Shown: positions 1 to 9,762, numbered from the stretch's first letter. The stretch: 64,000 nucleotides of DNA from Afipia sp. (GCA_024707075.1 JANQAK010000003.1:1674001-1738000), one strand, 5' to 3'. Made by a program: numbers and translations. The notes: generated from the letters alone by a model not told the origin.

Positions 1-194
1 AGAATTCTTTTGAATGGCATGATCCCCCGTGAGGGATCATGCCAAGGCAACCTCCCGGCAAACTTGTCGCCGCCCTCTCCTGCATGGAGTCGGCGGCGAT
101 ATTTATTCTGCCCGAGAGATGAACCTGTTCGCCACTGAGACGACCAAGAACTGATCCGGCTCATCTTTGCCGGACGTTTCAGTGGGATATATTT

Positions 195-332
195 ATGAAA
201 AGCGTCCGGCCCGGCCACTCCGAGCCACTCGCGGGCGGCGATCCGCCGCCGCAACTGGCAACCATCCTCGTGCGGTTTCTCGCGCTGTTCGTGGTCGCAG
301 TCACAATTCTCATGATTGCGTGGCGGGCTTGA
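195..332 (+). CDS. small putative single-TM protein (45 aa), below the ORF-track cutoff
   Basis: ATG at 195, TGA at 330-332; translation MKSVRPGHSEPLAGGDPPPQLATILVRFLALFVVAVTILMIAWRA has one hydrophobic segment. Confidence 0.3.
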   Translation: MKSVRPGHSEPLAGGDPPPQLATILVRFLALFVVAVTILMIAWRA

Positions 333-356
333 GGCTTTGACCGCCGCTGGCGCGCA

Positions 357-836
357 TCAGGCAGCCGGCCGCCTCGGCACGAATGCCTTGCCCTTGAACG
401 AAAAGGCAAGTTCGCCGCGCTGGTTCACGCCGGTGTTGTAGAATTCCGCGAGGCCCCATTGCGGGCGCGTGTCCAGCGACCGCAACGACGACACCTGGGT
501 ATCATAGGTCAACGTATCGCCAGCGAGCACCGGCCTGATCCATTTCAGATCCTCGAATCCGGGCGACGGCCCTCCCAGAACCACCGGCTCGCCACGCGCC
601 GCGCGGGCCTCGGCCTCGCGCTTGAAACTCGCCACCGTCAACTTCATCCAGGCCGCGGCGACATGCCAGCCCGACGCGGCAAGCCCGCCGAACACCGATT
701 TCCGTCCCGCCTCCTCATCGAGGTGAAACGGCTGCGGATCGAACTTCACGGCGAAAGCCTTGATATTCTCCGGCGTGAACGTGAACGATCCGAGTTCGCG
801 GCGATCGCCGATCTTCATCTCTTCAAAATACGGCAT
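357..836 (-). CDS. MaoC family dehydratase
   Basis: MPYFEEMKIGDRRELGSFTFTPENIKAFAVKFDPQPFHLDEEAG... hotdog/MaoC-like N-terminus. Confidence 0.85.
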   Translation of the reverse strand: MPYFEEMKIGDRRELGSFTFTPENIKAFAVKFDPQPFHLDEEAGRKSVFGGLAASGWHVAAAWMKLTVASFKREAEARAARGEPVVLGGPSPGFEDLKWIRPVLAGDTLTYDTQVSSLRSLDTRPQWGLAEFYNTGVNQRGELAFSFKGKAFVPRRPAA

Positions 837-844
837 CTCGATCC

Positions 845-1483
845 TCAGTTCGCACCGGCTGCGGCACGACGCAGCACCATAATGGGAAGTGTGGCGAGCA
901 TCAGCGTCTGCCCCGCCGCGTTGCGCATGTCGTTCTTGATGCGAACGAAACCGATGTCGGGGCGGCTCTTCGATTCACGGGTTTCGAGCACGTCGATCGA
1001 GACCGTGAGATCGTCGCCCGGCCGCAGCGGCGAAACCCATCGCACCTCGTCGACGCCGGGCGCGCCGGCCGATGCGATGTTGTGGATGAAGCCGTCCCAA
1101 CTGATCCGCATCAAGAGCGCGCACATATGCCAGCCCGAACCCGACAGGCCCTTGAGCAAGGAGCGGCTGGCGGCTTCATCGTCGAGATGCATCGGCTGGG
1201 GATCGAACTCGGAGGCGAACGAAATAATATCATCGCGCGACACATGGTGTGGGCCGAACGTGCCGAAATGGCCCGGCTTGAAGTCTTCGAATGTCAGTTT
1301 CATTTTCTCGATCGCATTGTGGATGGGCGCAGTTTGGCCGTTATTTGCAGACACCTCAAGCGCTCCGTTCCGCACTCGCCTTCCGTCCTTTTCGGCGATA
1401 TGCGACAAACCATCCATCCGGAGCGATTCAGTCCGTGGCTGATTCGCCATCGTTCGCCTGCCGTCGTCCGCACCGCGGCTCAT
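845..1483 (-). CDS. MaoC family dehydratase (paralogue of neighbour; true start probably downstream of 1483)
   Basis: MKLTFEDFKPGHFGTFGPHHVSRDDIISFASEFDPQPMHLDDEAA... resembles the adjacent MaoC ORF. Confidence 0.8.
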   Translation of the reverse strand: MSRGADDGRRTMANQPRTESLRMDGLSHIAEKDGRRVRNGALEVSANNGQTAPIHNAIEKMKLTFEDFKPGHFGTFGPHHVSRDDIISFASEFDPQPMHLDDEAASRSLLKGLSGSGWHMCALLMRISWDGFIHNIASAGAPGVDEVRWVSPLRPGDDLTVSIDVLETRESKSRPDIGFVRIKNDMRNAAGQTLMLATLPIMVLRRAAAGAN

Positions 1484-1497
1484 CTGGAGAAAAACCC

Positions 1498-1803
1498 ATG
1501 TTTCAATTCCAGGATCTCTTCCAGTGGGACAGGTTCATCACGCCCACCATCATCAAGGCGTTCTACTGGCTGGTGATCGCGCTGATCATCCTGTTCGGCA
1601 TCTCCGGCATATTCTCGGCGCTGACGTTGATGGCGGTCAGCCCGTTCGGCGGCTTCGTCCTGCTGCTGTCGGCGCTGGCGGGCATCGTCGTCGGAATCAT
1701 CTTCTCGCGCATCAGCGCCGAACTGATCCTGATCGTGTTCCGGATCAACGAGCACCTCGGCGCGATCCGCGATCAGGGCCGCGAGCAAGGGCGGCAGTTT
1801 TGA
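1498..1803 (+). CDS. DUF4282-like membrane protein
   Basis: MFQFQDLFQWDRFITPTIIKAFYWLVIALIILFGISGIFSAL...; in-frame ATG at 1498 inside ORF 1291..1803. Confidence 0.75.
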   Translation: MFQFQDLFQWDRFITPTIIKAFYWLVIALIILFGISGIFSALTLMAVSPFGGFVLLLSALAGIVVGIIFSRISAELILIVFRINEHLGAIRDQGREQGRQF

Positions 1804-1974
1804 ACCTTGCCTCCAGCTCATTGCATAGCTCAGGCGAAAGTTTGTATCGCCTGAGCTCGGACCAGCCCTGATCTGCGCGTTGCGAAACGGCACACTCCGG
1901 CAGATCTCCCCATTTTCATTTGACTTATCCATAACCAAACGGTTATACGATGATACATAACCATAGAGTTATGA

Positions 1975-2298
1975 ATGTCGAAAGCCCAGGACACCCTGTT
2001 CCGTACCCTCGCCGACCCAACCCGGCGGGCGATCTTTGAGCGGCTTTGCCGGCAAGGCGAGCAAACCGTCGGCGCCCTGACGGCGCGGTCCGGCGTGTCA
2101 CAACCGGCGGTGTCAAAACATCTCGGGATTCTGAAGCAGGCGGGGCTGGTGCGCGACCGGCAGGACGGGCGGCAGACCCATTACAGCGCGCAGCTTCGCG
2201 CTCTGTCGCCCCTCATCGACTGGACCAGCCAGATGACCAGCTTCTGGGAGAAGCGCTTCGACGACCTCGAAGACTTGCTGAAAAGGATGGACCAATGA
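1975..2298 (+). CDS. ArsR family transcriptional regulator
   Basis: winged-helix pattern DPTRRAIFERLCRQGEQTVGALTARSGVSQPAVSKHLGILKQAGLVRDRQDGRQTHY. Confidence 0.9.
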   Translation: MSKAQDTLFRTLADPTRRAIFERLCRQGEQTVGALTARSGVSQPAVSKHLGILKQAGLVRDRQDGRQTHYSAQLRALSPLIDWTSQMTSFWEKRFDDLEDLLKRMDQ

Positions 2299-2726
2299 TC
2301 GAACCATCGGCCGACAGCCGCACCGTCGTTGTCGAGCGTGAATTCCTTCACCCGCCGGAGAAAATCTGGCGCGCGCTGACGCAGCCGCATCTGATCGAGG
2401 AATGGCTCATGAAGAACGACTTCAAGCCGGCGCTCGGCCATCGCTTCAATCTTCGCGGCGAATGGGGCGGCGTGCTGGATTGCGAGGTCCTAGCCATCGA
2501 GCCGAACAGAACACTCTCCTACACTTGGAATTTTGCACACGATGACGCAGCCTTCGATCTCAGGAGTGTCGTGACCTTCACGCTCACCCCTTCCGGCACA
2601 GGCACCCTGTTGCGTATGGAGCAGACCGGTTTCCGGCCCGATCAGAGACAGGCTTTTGGCGGCGCCAAAGCCGGCTGGCAGCAGTTCATCACAAAGCTGG
2701 AGCAGCTTCTGACACGACAAGACTGA
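2295..2726 (+). CDS. SRPBCC / AHSA1 domain protein
   Basis: MIEPSADSRTVVVEREFLHPPEKIWRALTQPHLIEEWLMKNDFKP...; overlaps the ArsR stop (ATGA), a common ArsR-AHSA1 pairing. Confidence 0.85.
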   Translation: MIEPSADSRTVVVEREFLHPPEKIWRALTQPHLIEEWLMKNDFKPALGHRFNLRGEWGGVLDCEVLAIEPNRTLSYTWNFAHDDAAFDLRSVVTFTLTPSGTGTLLRMEQTGFRPDQRQAFGGAKAGWQQFITKLEQLLTRQD

Positions 2727-2779
2727 CTACGCCGCGCTCGCTGCGCAATCCTCCCAACATCTCACCGCAAGGAGCCGTC

Positions 2780-2995
2780 ATGAGCGCGAATGCATGGATT
2801 CGTCAAACCCATCGCTGGCTGTCGATCATCTTCACGATCACCGTCGCCGCCAACTTTATCGCGATGGGATTCGGCCAGCCTCCCGCCGCGATCGTTTACG
2901 CCCCGCTGCCGCCGCTGTTCCTGTTGCTGTTCAGCGGGCTGTATCTGTTCGTTCTGCCCTACATCGCCGCCCGGCGCAGCAGCATGACCAACTGA
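2780..2995 (+). CDS. small membrane protein, 71 aa
   Basis: two hydrophobic segments; tandem with the ArsR/AHSA1 pair. Confidence 0.55.
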   Translation: MSANAWIRQTHRWLSIIFTITVAANFIAMGFGQPPAAIVYAPLPPLFLLLFSGLYLFVLPYIAARRSSMTN

Positions 2996-3001
2996 CGGCG
3001 A

Positions 3002-4098
3002 TCAGTTATTGAACCGGAAATGCATCACGTCGCCGTCGGCGACGACATATTCCTTGCCTTCCAGCCGCAGCTTGCCGGCATCGCGCGCGCCGGCCTCGCC
3101 ACCCAGTGACACGTAGTCATCATAAGCAATGGTCTCGGCGCGGATGAAGCCCTTCTCGAAATCGGTATGGATCACGCCCGCCGCCGCGGGCGCCTTGGTG
3201 CCCCTGGTGATGGTCCAGGCACGAGCCTCCTTGGGACCGACCGTGAAGTAGGTGATGAGATGCAGCAGCTCATAGCCGGCGCGGATCAGGCGATCGAGTC
3301 CGGCTTCTTCCAGCCCCAGAGTCTCAAGGAAATCGGCACGCTCCGCACGCGACAGCGTCGCGATCTCGGATTCGATCTTGGCGGAAATCACCACCGCGAC
3401 CGCGCCTTCCTTCTTGGCGTGTTCGAACACGGCCTGCGAGAACGCGTTGCCGGTGGCGGCGGAGCCTTCCTCGACGTTGCAGACATAGAGCACAGGCTTC
3501 GACGTCAGGAGGCCGAGCATGCGGAAGGCACGTTCTTCCTCGGGCTTGCGGTCGAGAAACCGCGCCGGCTTGCCATCGCGCAGCAGCTTCAGCGCGCGCT
3601 CGACGAGGTCGAGTTGCTCCTTTGAATCCTTGTCGCCGCCTTTCGCCTTCTTGGTCAGGTTATCGACGCGCTTCTCGAGACTGTCGAGGTCGGCCAGCAT
3701 CAGTTCGGTCTCGATGGTCTCGATGTCGGCGAGCGGCGCGATCTTGCCCTCGACATGGGTGATGTCGGAGTCCTCGAAACAGCGCACGACATGGGCGACC
3801 GCATCCACCTCGCGGATGGTGGCGAGAAACTGGTTGCCGAGCCCTTCCCCTTTGAAGCGCCGCGCACCAGCCCCGCGATGTCCACGAAGGTCAGTTGTGT
3901 CGGGATGATCGTCTGCGACTTGGCGATCTCGCACAGCTTCTCAAGGCGCGGGTCCGGCACCGCCACGGCGCCGACATTCGGCTCGATGGTGCAGAACGGA
4001 TAGTTCGCCGCCTGCGCCGCCGCCGTTTCCGTCAGCGCGTTGAACAGTGTGGACTTGCCGACATTGGGCAGTCCGACGATGCCGCATTTGAAACCCAT
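3002..4098 (-). pseudogene. ychF: redox-regulated ATPase YchF (Obg family), single-base frameshift near 3847-3850
   Basis: N-term [43 protein letters not shown] in ORF 3700..4098; remainder [25 protein letters not shown]...YVVADGDVMHFRFNN in ORF 3002..3934. Confidence 0.9.
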
Positions 4099-4131
4099 GA
4101 CCTGTCCTGAATTTTCCGGACGATGCGCAAA

Positions 4132-4737
4132 CTAGCCTGCGCCGCCATCGTCCTTCGATGTGAATCCCTTTGCATCCATCGCAAGATGCACCTTGTTTGC
4201 AAACGATGCGTCCTGTCCGGTGACAATCAACGCTGCGTTGTCGGCAACCGCCTGGCACAGCGCGCTCACCCAAGGCATTTCGCTTTTGGCGAAATCGGAC
4301 AAGACGTGCTGATGCACCAGATCCTTGACGCCGGGATGCCCGACGCCGAGCCGGACGCGACGATAGTCGTTGCCGACGTGCGCGGAGATCGAACGCAACC
4401 CGTTGTGTCCCGCGATACCGCCGCCGATCTTGACGCGCAGCTTCGCGGGCGGCAGTTCGATCTCGTCGTGGAACACCGTGATATCGCCGACGCTCATCTT
4501 GAAGAACTTCGTGGCTTCGCCGACAGCGTTGCCCGACTCGTTCATATAGGTCGTGGGCTTCAGCAGAATGACGCGGCCGTTGCCGAGATGACCTTCGGAG
4601 GTCTCGCCCTGAAAACGACGGCGCCACGGACCAAATCCGTGACGCCGTGCGATCTCGTCGACGACCATGAACCCGATATTGTGCCGGTTGCCCTGATACT
4701 TCGCGCCGGGGTTTCCCAGTCCGACGAACAGGCGCAT
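4132..4737 (-). CDS. pth: peptidyl-tRNA hydrolase
   Basis: [30 protein letters not shown]...; [10 protein letters not shown] motif. Confidence 0.95.
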   Translation of the reverse strand: MRLFVGLGNPGAKYQGNRHNIGFMVVDEIARRHGFGPWRRRFQGETSEGHLGNGRVILLKPTTYMNESGNAVGEATKFFKMSVGDITVFHDEIELPPAKLRVKIGGGIAGHNGLRSISAHVGNDYRRVRLGVGHPGVKDLVHQHVLSDFAKSEMPWVSALCQAVADNAALIVTGQDASFANKVHLAMDAKGFTSKDDGGAG

Positions 4738-4741
4738 GGCA

Positions 4742-4816
4742 CGAGTGTCCCGAATCCGAAGTTCGTATTACGTCGCAGCACCTTCCGAACGAACTTCGGA
4801 TTCGAAAGGACACTCG
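4742..4816. repeat. inverted repeat hairpin 1 (9-bp outer + 15-bp inner arms, 3-nt bulge)
   Basis: CGAGTGTCC+CGAATCCGAAGTTCG ... CGAACTTCGGATTCG+AAA+GGACACTCG. Confidence 0.9.
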
Positions 4817-4829
4817 AAGACTGGAGATA

Positions 4830-4908
4830 TTGGTGGAGTTTCGGATTTGACATTCGCATTACGACGCTCACGCGAGCAGCATCGCGAATGTCAAATCCAC
4901 TCCACCAA
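4830..4908. repeat. inverted repeat hairpin 2 (10-bp outer + 15-bp inner arms, 3-nt bulge)
   Basis: TTGGTGGAGT+TTC+GGATTTGACATTCGC ... GCGAATGTCAAATCC+ACTCCACCAA. Confidence 0.9.
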
Positions 4909-4912
4909 GTTC

Positions 4913-5656
4913 TTACTTCTTCTTGTCGGCCGCGGGCTTCGCCGCAGCAGCGGCAGGAGCCTTGCCACCGGCCGCAGGCGCTTTCGCACCGGCCGCAGCA
5001 GCAGGAGCCGCAGCACCGGCCGCAGCAGCAGCACCAGCCGCAGGAGCCGCACCACCGGCAGCCGCAGCAGCGGCCTTCAGTTCTTCGTTGTAGCCCGACG
5101 GCGGAACGATGGTGACCAGCGTCGCATCGTCACGCGTCAACAGCTTGACGTTCGGCGGCAGCTTGATGTCGGTGATGTGCAACGAGCTTGCGATGTCGAG
5201 CTTGCCGACATCGGCTTCAAGATACTGCGGGATGTTGTCCGCGGGCACTTCGAGTTCGATCGTATGGGTCACGATGTTGACCGTGCCGCCCCGCTTCACG
5301 CCCGGAGCTGTTTCCGCGTTCAGCACATGCAGCGGAACGCTGACGCGGATCTTGGAGCCTTCACCGAGGCGAAGGAAATCCACATGCAGCGGGAAGTCGC
5401 GCACCGGATCGAGACTGAAGTCGCGCGGAATCACGCGGTGCTTCTTGCCGTCGAGTTCGATGTCGTGAACGGTGGTGAGAAAACGCCCGGCCTGAATGCG
5501 CAGACGCAGTTCAGCATCGTCGAGCGAGATGGTCAGCGGGGGCTGGTTGTTGCCATAGATCACTGCCGGGATACGGCCAGCGCGACGTTCAGCCCGGGCG
5601 GCCCCCTTGCCGGCCTTCGGACGAGCGGTCGCCTTCAATTCCTTGACGGTCGCCAT
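4913..5656 (-). CDS. rplY: 50S ribosomal protein L25/general stress protein Ctc
   Basis: MATVKELKATARPKAGKGAARAERRAGRIPAVIYGNNQPPLTISLDD...; CTC domain with Ala/Pro-rich C-tail. Confidence 0.95.
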   Translation of the reverse strand: MATVKELKATARPKAGKGAARAERRAGRIPAVIYGNNQPPLTISLDDAELRLRIQAGRFLTTVHDIELDGKKHRVIPRDFSLDPVRDFPLHVDFLRLGEGSKIRVSVPLHVLNAETAPGVKRGGTVNIVTHTIELEVPADNIPQYLEADVGKLDIASSLHITDIKLPPNVKLLTRDDATLVTIVPPSGYNEELKAAAAAAGGAAPAAGAAAAAGAAAPAAAAGAKAPAAGGKAPAAAAAKPAADKKK

Positions 5657-5906
5657 TGTTCAGTTCCTTAAGATTTAAAAGTGAAGGGCCGCAAAGCGGC
5701 CCGGTTTCACGTCGCGGCAAGCCTCCAGGGGTGCGGGGGCCGCGGACGTGGCGGGTTCTTAGCCCCAAAGCACCCCAAACACAAGGAAATCGGGGGATTT
5801 TATCGACGGCTTTGACCTGCGCCGTGCGCCTCGCAACGCGCCTGACTGCGTTCTTTAATCGCGTTTTGTCCCATCGATGACTTTCCGCCTTGCCGTCTGG
5901 AGTTTT

Positions 5907-5934
5907 TTATTGTTATGTTATAACATAACAATAA
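5907..5934. promoter_or_regulatory. 28-bp perfect palindrome, putative Zur box
   Basis: TTATTGTTATGTTATAACATAACAATAA, 66 bp upstream of the CobW-family start. Confidence 0.75.
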
Positions 5935-5999
5935 TAGCGAGCGCTCCATGCCGCCCCGCCGTCTCTCCCGCATCGCATTGAAAAGGCTGTTCGATTCCC

Positions 6000-7214
6000 A
6001 TGAAAAAACTGCCCGTCACCGTGCTCTCCGGCTTCCTTGGCTCTGGAAAGACGACCCTGATGAATCATGTGCTGAACAACCGGCAGGGCCTGAGAGTGGC
6101 CGTGATCGTGAACGACATGAGCGAAGTGAACATCGACGCGGACCTCATTCGCAATGGCGGTGCGGACCTGTCGCGGACGAATGAAACACTGGTCGAAATG
6201 ACCGACGGCTGCATCTGCTGCACGCTGCGCGACGATTTGCTCAAGGAGGTGAGCCGACTCGCCCACGACGGGCGCTTCGACTACCTGCTGATCGAATCCA
6301 CCGGCATCGCCGAGCCGCTGCCGGTCGCGGCCACCTTCGATTTCCGGGACGAGGACGGCGCAAGCCTCGGCGATGTCGCGCAACTCGACACCATGGTGAC
6401 GGTCGTGGACGCGGTGAACCTGCTGCGCGACTACGCGTCCCATGACTTTTTGCGCGACCGTGGCGAGTCGCTCGGCGACGATGACAAGCGCACGCTAGTC
6501 GACCTGCTGGTCGACCAGATCGAGTTCGCCGACGTCATCGTGCTCAACAAGATCGACGACGCGTCACCTGCGCAGCGCGAGGCCGCGCGGCAAATTCTAA
6601 AGGCGCTGAATCCCGACGCCGACATCATCGAGACCAGTTTTTCACGCGTGCCGCCGGAGAAAATCCTCAACACCGGCCGTTTTGATTTTGAAAAGGCACA
6701 GCAGCATCCGGTCTGGTTCAAGGAACTGTATGGCTTCGCCGACCATGTACCGGAAACGGAAGAATACGGCGTGACGAACTTCGTCTATCGCGCACGCCGG
6801 CCGTTCGACCCGCAGAAATTTCACGCCTTCATCGGATCAAGCTGGCCGGGCGTGATCCGCACCAAGGGCCACTACTGGCTGGCAACGCGGCCGCAATGGG
6901 TCGGCGAACTCAGCCAGGCCGGCGCCATCGTCCGCAACGAGGCGATGGGATTCTGGTGGGCTGCAATTCCAAAGGACCGCTGGCCCGATCATCCGGAATG
7001 GCGCGCGGCCATCGCAAAAAACTGGTCCGATGTCTGGGGCGATCGCCGACAGGAAATCGTTTTCATCGGCACAGGCATGGACACCGCGGAACTGACGCGG
7101 CGGCTCGATGCGTGCCTCGTTCCCGACACCGGCAAGGACGAGATGAACGTGGCGGCGTGGGCCAAGCTGCGCGATCCGTTTCCGCTGTGGCGGCGCGCCG
7201 ACGAAGCAGCATGA
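6000..7214 (+). CDS. CobW/COG0523 family GTP-binding protein, ZigA-like putative zinc metallochaperone
   Basis: [27 protein letters not shown]...; CxCC motif [16 protein letters not shown] motif. Confidence 0.9.
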   Translation: MKKLPVTVLSGFLGSGKTTLMNHVLNNRQGLRVAVIVNDMSEVNIDADLIRNGGADLSRTNETLVEMTDGCICCTLRDDLLKEVSRLAHDGRFDYLLIESTGIAEPLPVAATFDFRDEDGASLGDVAQLDTMVTVVDAVNLLRDYASHDFLRDRGESLGDDDKRTLVDLLVDQIEFADVIVLNKIDDASPAQREAARQILKALNPDADIIETSFSRVPPEKILNTGRFDFEKAQQHPVWFKELYGFADHVPETEEYGVTNFVYRARRPFDPQKFHAFIGSSWPGVIRTKGHYWLATRPQWVGELSQAGAIVRNEAMGFWWAAIPKDRWPDHPEWRAAIAKNWSDVWGDRRQEIVFIGTGMDTAELTRRLDACLVPDTGKDEMNVAAWAKLRDPFPLWRRADEAA

Positions 7215-7328
7215 ACAATTGCGAATATATTCTAAAGCGAGCGTTAACGATGCACGTTAAGGGTCGAGAACCGCCTTTTTGATACACCTCTGGGGTGCAT
7301 ATCTACCGAACGCCCCGCAGAGGACGAA

Positions 7329-8423
7329 ATGGCTGCCCTGGCAGAACTTCCGCAGACAACGAGACGTCTGCTGCTTGCATCGGATTGTGAGAACCAAAGC
7401 AACGATCTCGCGCGCATCCTGAAAAATGCGGGAAGCGTGGAAGCAATCTCGATTCAAGATCTGCCCGATCATCCTGCGAGCGATTTCGTCGGCGTCATCA
7501 TCGATATCGACCTCACATCCGCGGCCATCGTGCAGCATGTCCGCAGCAAGCTCATCGGCGAGGCTTATCAGTCATTGCCCCGGCTGTTCGTGTTGGCGGA
7601 TTCGCTTCATCACGGACCGACGCAGGCCTGGGCGCTCGGCGCCACCGATACGATCGAACGGCCGCTCGATCCGGAAAGCATCCTGCATCGCATCCGCCAG
7701 GTTTTTCCGGAGACCCCGGAGGACGAGCACACCACCGACGCGCGGATCCTCAGCAACGGCGTCACCGCAGCGCTGATCGTGATGTCCAAGATCTTTCGGC
7801 GGCTCCCCGCCGGAATCCCGCTGACCATCGAGGACGTGATGCAGGCGGAGACGCAGATCCTGCGCGCGCTGAAACGCTGCTCGCTGCGGCAATGGCTGGT
7901 CGCCATCAACAAGCACCACAACAGAAGCTATCGCCACACCCTGCACGTCACCGGCTACGCGGTCGCCTTCGCGCAGTATCTTTGCATGCGCGAGGAAGAT
8001 CAGCGCCGGCTGACGCGCGCCGCGTTGCTGCACGACGTGGGCAAGGCGTTCATTCCGGTGCCGATCCTCAACAAGGTTGGAAAATTCAGCGACGAAGAGG
8101 TCAATATTCTCGCCCAGCACACCCGGCTCGGTTTCAACGCGCTGAAGGAACAGCGCGGATTTCCCGGCGAAGTGCTCGACGTCGTGCTGCATCATCACGA
8201 AATGCTCGACGGCACCGGCTACCCCGACGGCCTTCACGGATCGCGCATCAGCGACATCGTCCGCATCATCACCCTGGTGGACACCTACGCCACATTGCTT
8301 GAACCCGACGCCGAAACGCTGGCGATGACGCCGGAGCAGGCCTTCGCGATCATGGAACTGATGGACGGCAAGCTCGACAGCGCGCTGCGGCAGGCGTTCC
8401 GTCCCGTAGCGCTGGGGCTGTAG
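7329..8423 (+). CDS. HD-GYP domain protein with receiver-like N-terminus
   Basis: HD: RHTLHVTGYAVAFAQYLCM...LLHDVGKAFIPVPILNK; HHEMLDGTGYPDGL. Confidence 0.85.
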   Translation: MAALAELPQTTRRLLLASDCENQSNDLARILKNAGSVEAISIQDLPDHPASDFVGVIIDIDLTSAAIVQHVRSKLIGEAYQSLPRLFVLADSLHHGPTQAWALGATDTIERPLDPESILHRIRQVFPETPEDEHTTDARILSNGVTAALIVMSKIFRRLPAGIPLTIEDVMQAETQILRALKRCSLRQWLVAINKHHNRSYRHTLHVTGYAVAFAQYLCMREEDQRRLTRAALLHDVGKAFIPVPILNKVGKFSDEEVNILAQHTRLGFNALKEQRGFPGEVLDVVLHHHEMLDGTGYPDGLHGSRISDIVRIITLVDTYATLLEPDAETLAMTPEQAFAIMELMDGKLDSALRQAFRPVALGL

Positions 8424-8451
8424 GCTACACCAATCCAATTGGCTCTTTGGA

Positions 8452-8571
8452 GTCGTCCCGGCGAACGCCGGGACCCATAAGCCCAGTCGATATAACTGAA
8501 GCGAGATGTCTACCACCTGTTGTCAACAGATGACTTGGTGGTGATGGGTCCCGGCGTTCGCCGGGACGACC
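8452..8571. repeat. family A composite inverted-repeat element
   Basis: gtcgtcccggcgaacgccgggacccataa ... gatgggtcccggcgttcgccgggacgac. Confidence 0.85.
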
Positions 8572-8741
8572 TGATGAAAGATCGTACGCTCTTCTCCCCT
8601 CTCCCCTTGTGGGAGAGGGGAAGGAAACATCTGCTCTTGATGCCCGCTGTTGATTTTGTCCGCCTCCCGCGATGAGATGCAACTATAATTCATCAAGACC
8701 AAGCGGCCGGCAATGCATCGGCCGCACCGGGAGGATTCGCA

Positions 8742-9734
8742 ATGCCATTCGACAGCATGCTGACGCGCCGTTCGCTGATGACAGCCGCCGCCGCGCTCGG
8801 TGCAAATCTGACTGCCCCGGCATGGGCGCAAGCCGCTTATCCCGCGCGGCCGGTCCATCTCATCGTTCCTTATGCGGCGGGCGGCGGCACTGATTTTTTC
8901 GCGCGACTGGTTGCGACATCGATGAGCACCACGCTCGGCCAGCAGATCGTGGTGGAGAATCGCCCCGGCGCCGGCACGCAGATCGGGGCCGAGGTCGTGG
9001 CCAAGGCCGATCCCGACGGCTACACATTCCTGCTCGGCGACACCTCGACCTATGCCTCGAACGAAAGCCTCTATCAGAAGCTGAGCTACGATCCGCAAAA
9101 GGACTTCGCGCCAATCTCGCTGACCGGCCGCTTCGCCATTGTGCTGCTGGTCAACACCGACAAACTCAACGTCAACTCGGTGAAGGAACTGATCGCTGCC
9201 GCGCAGAAGGCGCCAGGCACCATCGACTATGCGAGCGCGGGCGTCGGTTCGCCATTTCATCTGGCGGCGGAGCTGTTCGCGCAGTCGGCGGGCATCAAGC
9301 TCAACCATGTTCCCTACAAGGGCGCGGGACCGGCGTTGCAGGATCTCGCGGGCGGACAGATCGGCATGATGTTCGTGGACTTCGCCAGCGCGCGCTCGCA
9401 ACTCGGTTTGAAATCAATCAAGGCCATCGGTGTCTGCTCGCCGGACGAATTCTACGGGCTGCCCGGCGTGCCCGCGGTCGCGGTGGACGTCCCCGGGTTT
9501 GAAGGCTGGGCGTGGCAAGGCTTTTCAGCGCCCGCGAAAGTCTCGCCCGACATCATCGCAAAACTGCGCGACGCCTATCTGAAAGCGGTCAACGATCCGG
9601 AAATCAGGCAGAAGCTGATCGCCGCCGGCATCGATCCGCTGCAAAGCACGCCACAGGAGATGGCGGACTATATAGCCGCCGAGACGGCAAAGTGGGCGCA
9701 GGTCATCAAGACCGCCGGCATCAAGATGGACTAG
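8742..9734 (+). CDS. tripartite tricarboxylate transporter substrate-binding protein (Bug family)
   Basis: signal peptide plus YPARPVHLIVPYAAGGGTDFFARLVATSMSTTLGQQIVVENRPGAGTQIGAEVVAKADPDGYTFLLG. Confidence 0.92.
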   Translation: MPFDSMLTRRSLMTAAAALGANLTAPAWAQAAYPARPVHLIVPYAAGGGTDFFARLVATSMSTTLGQQIVVENRPGAGTQIGAEVVAKADPDGYTFLLGDTSTYASNESLYQKLSYDPQKDFAPISLTGRFAIVLLVNTDKLNVNSVKELIAAAQKAPGTIDYASAGVGSPFHLAAELFAQSAGIKLNHVPYKGAGPALQDLAGGQIGMMFVDFASARSQLGLKSIKAIGVCSPDEFYGLPGVPAVAVDVPGFEGWAWQGFSAPAKVSPDIIAKLRDAYLKAVNDPEIRQKLIAAGIDPLQSTPQEMADYIAAETAKWAQVIKTAGIKMD

Positions 9735-9762
9735 CCCTTCCGCGATCAGCAACACGCTCTCT

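Noticed and set aside
4123-5115. ORF 330 aa (+) spanning pth, the hairpins and part of rplY
   Set aside because: Antisense to pth and rplY and reads through the two palindromes; repetitive QQRPQ tail is the antisense of the L25 low-complexity region.
8742-9734. Bug-family receptor as part of a complete tripartite transporter
   Set aside because: No TctA/TctB genes nearby; orphan Bug proteins are common, so no special finding claimed.
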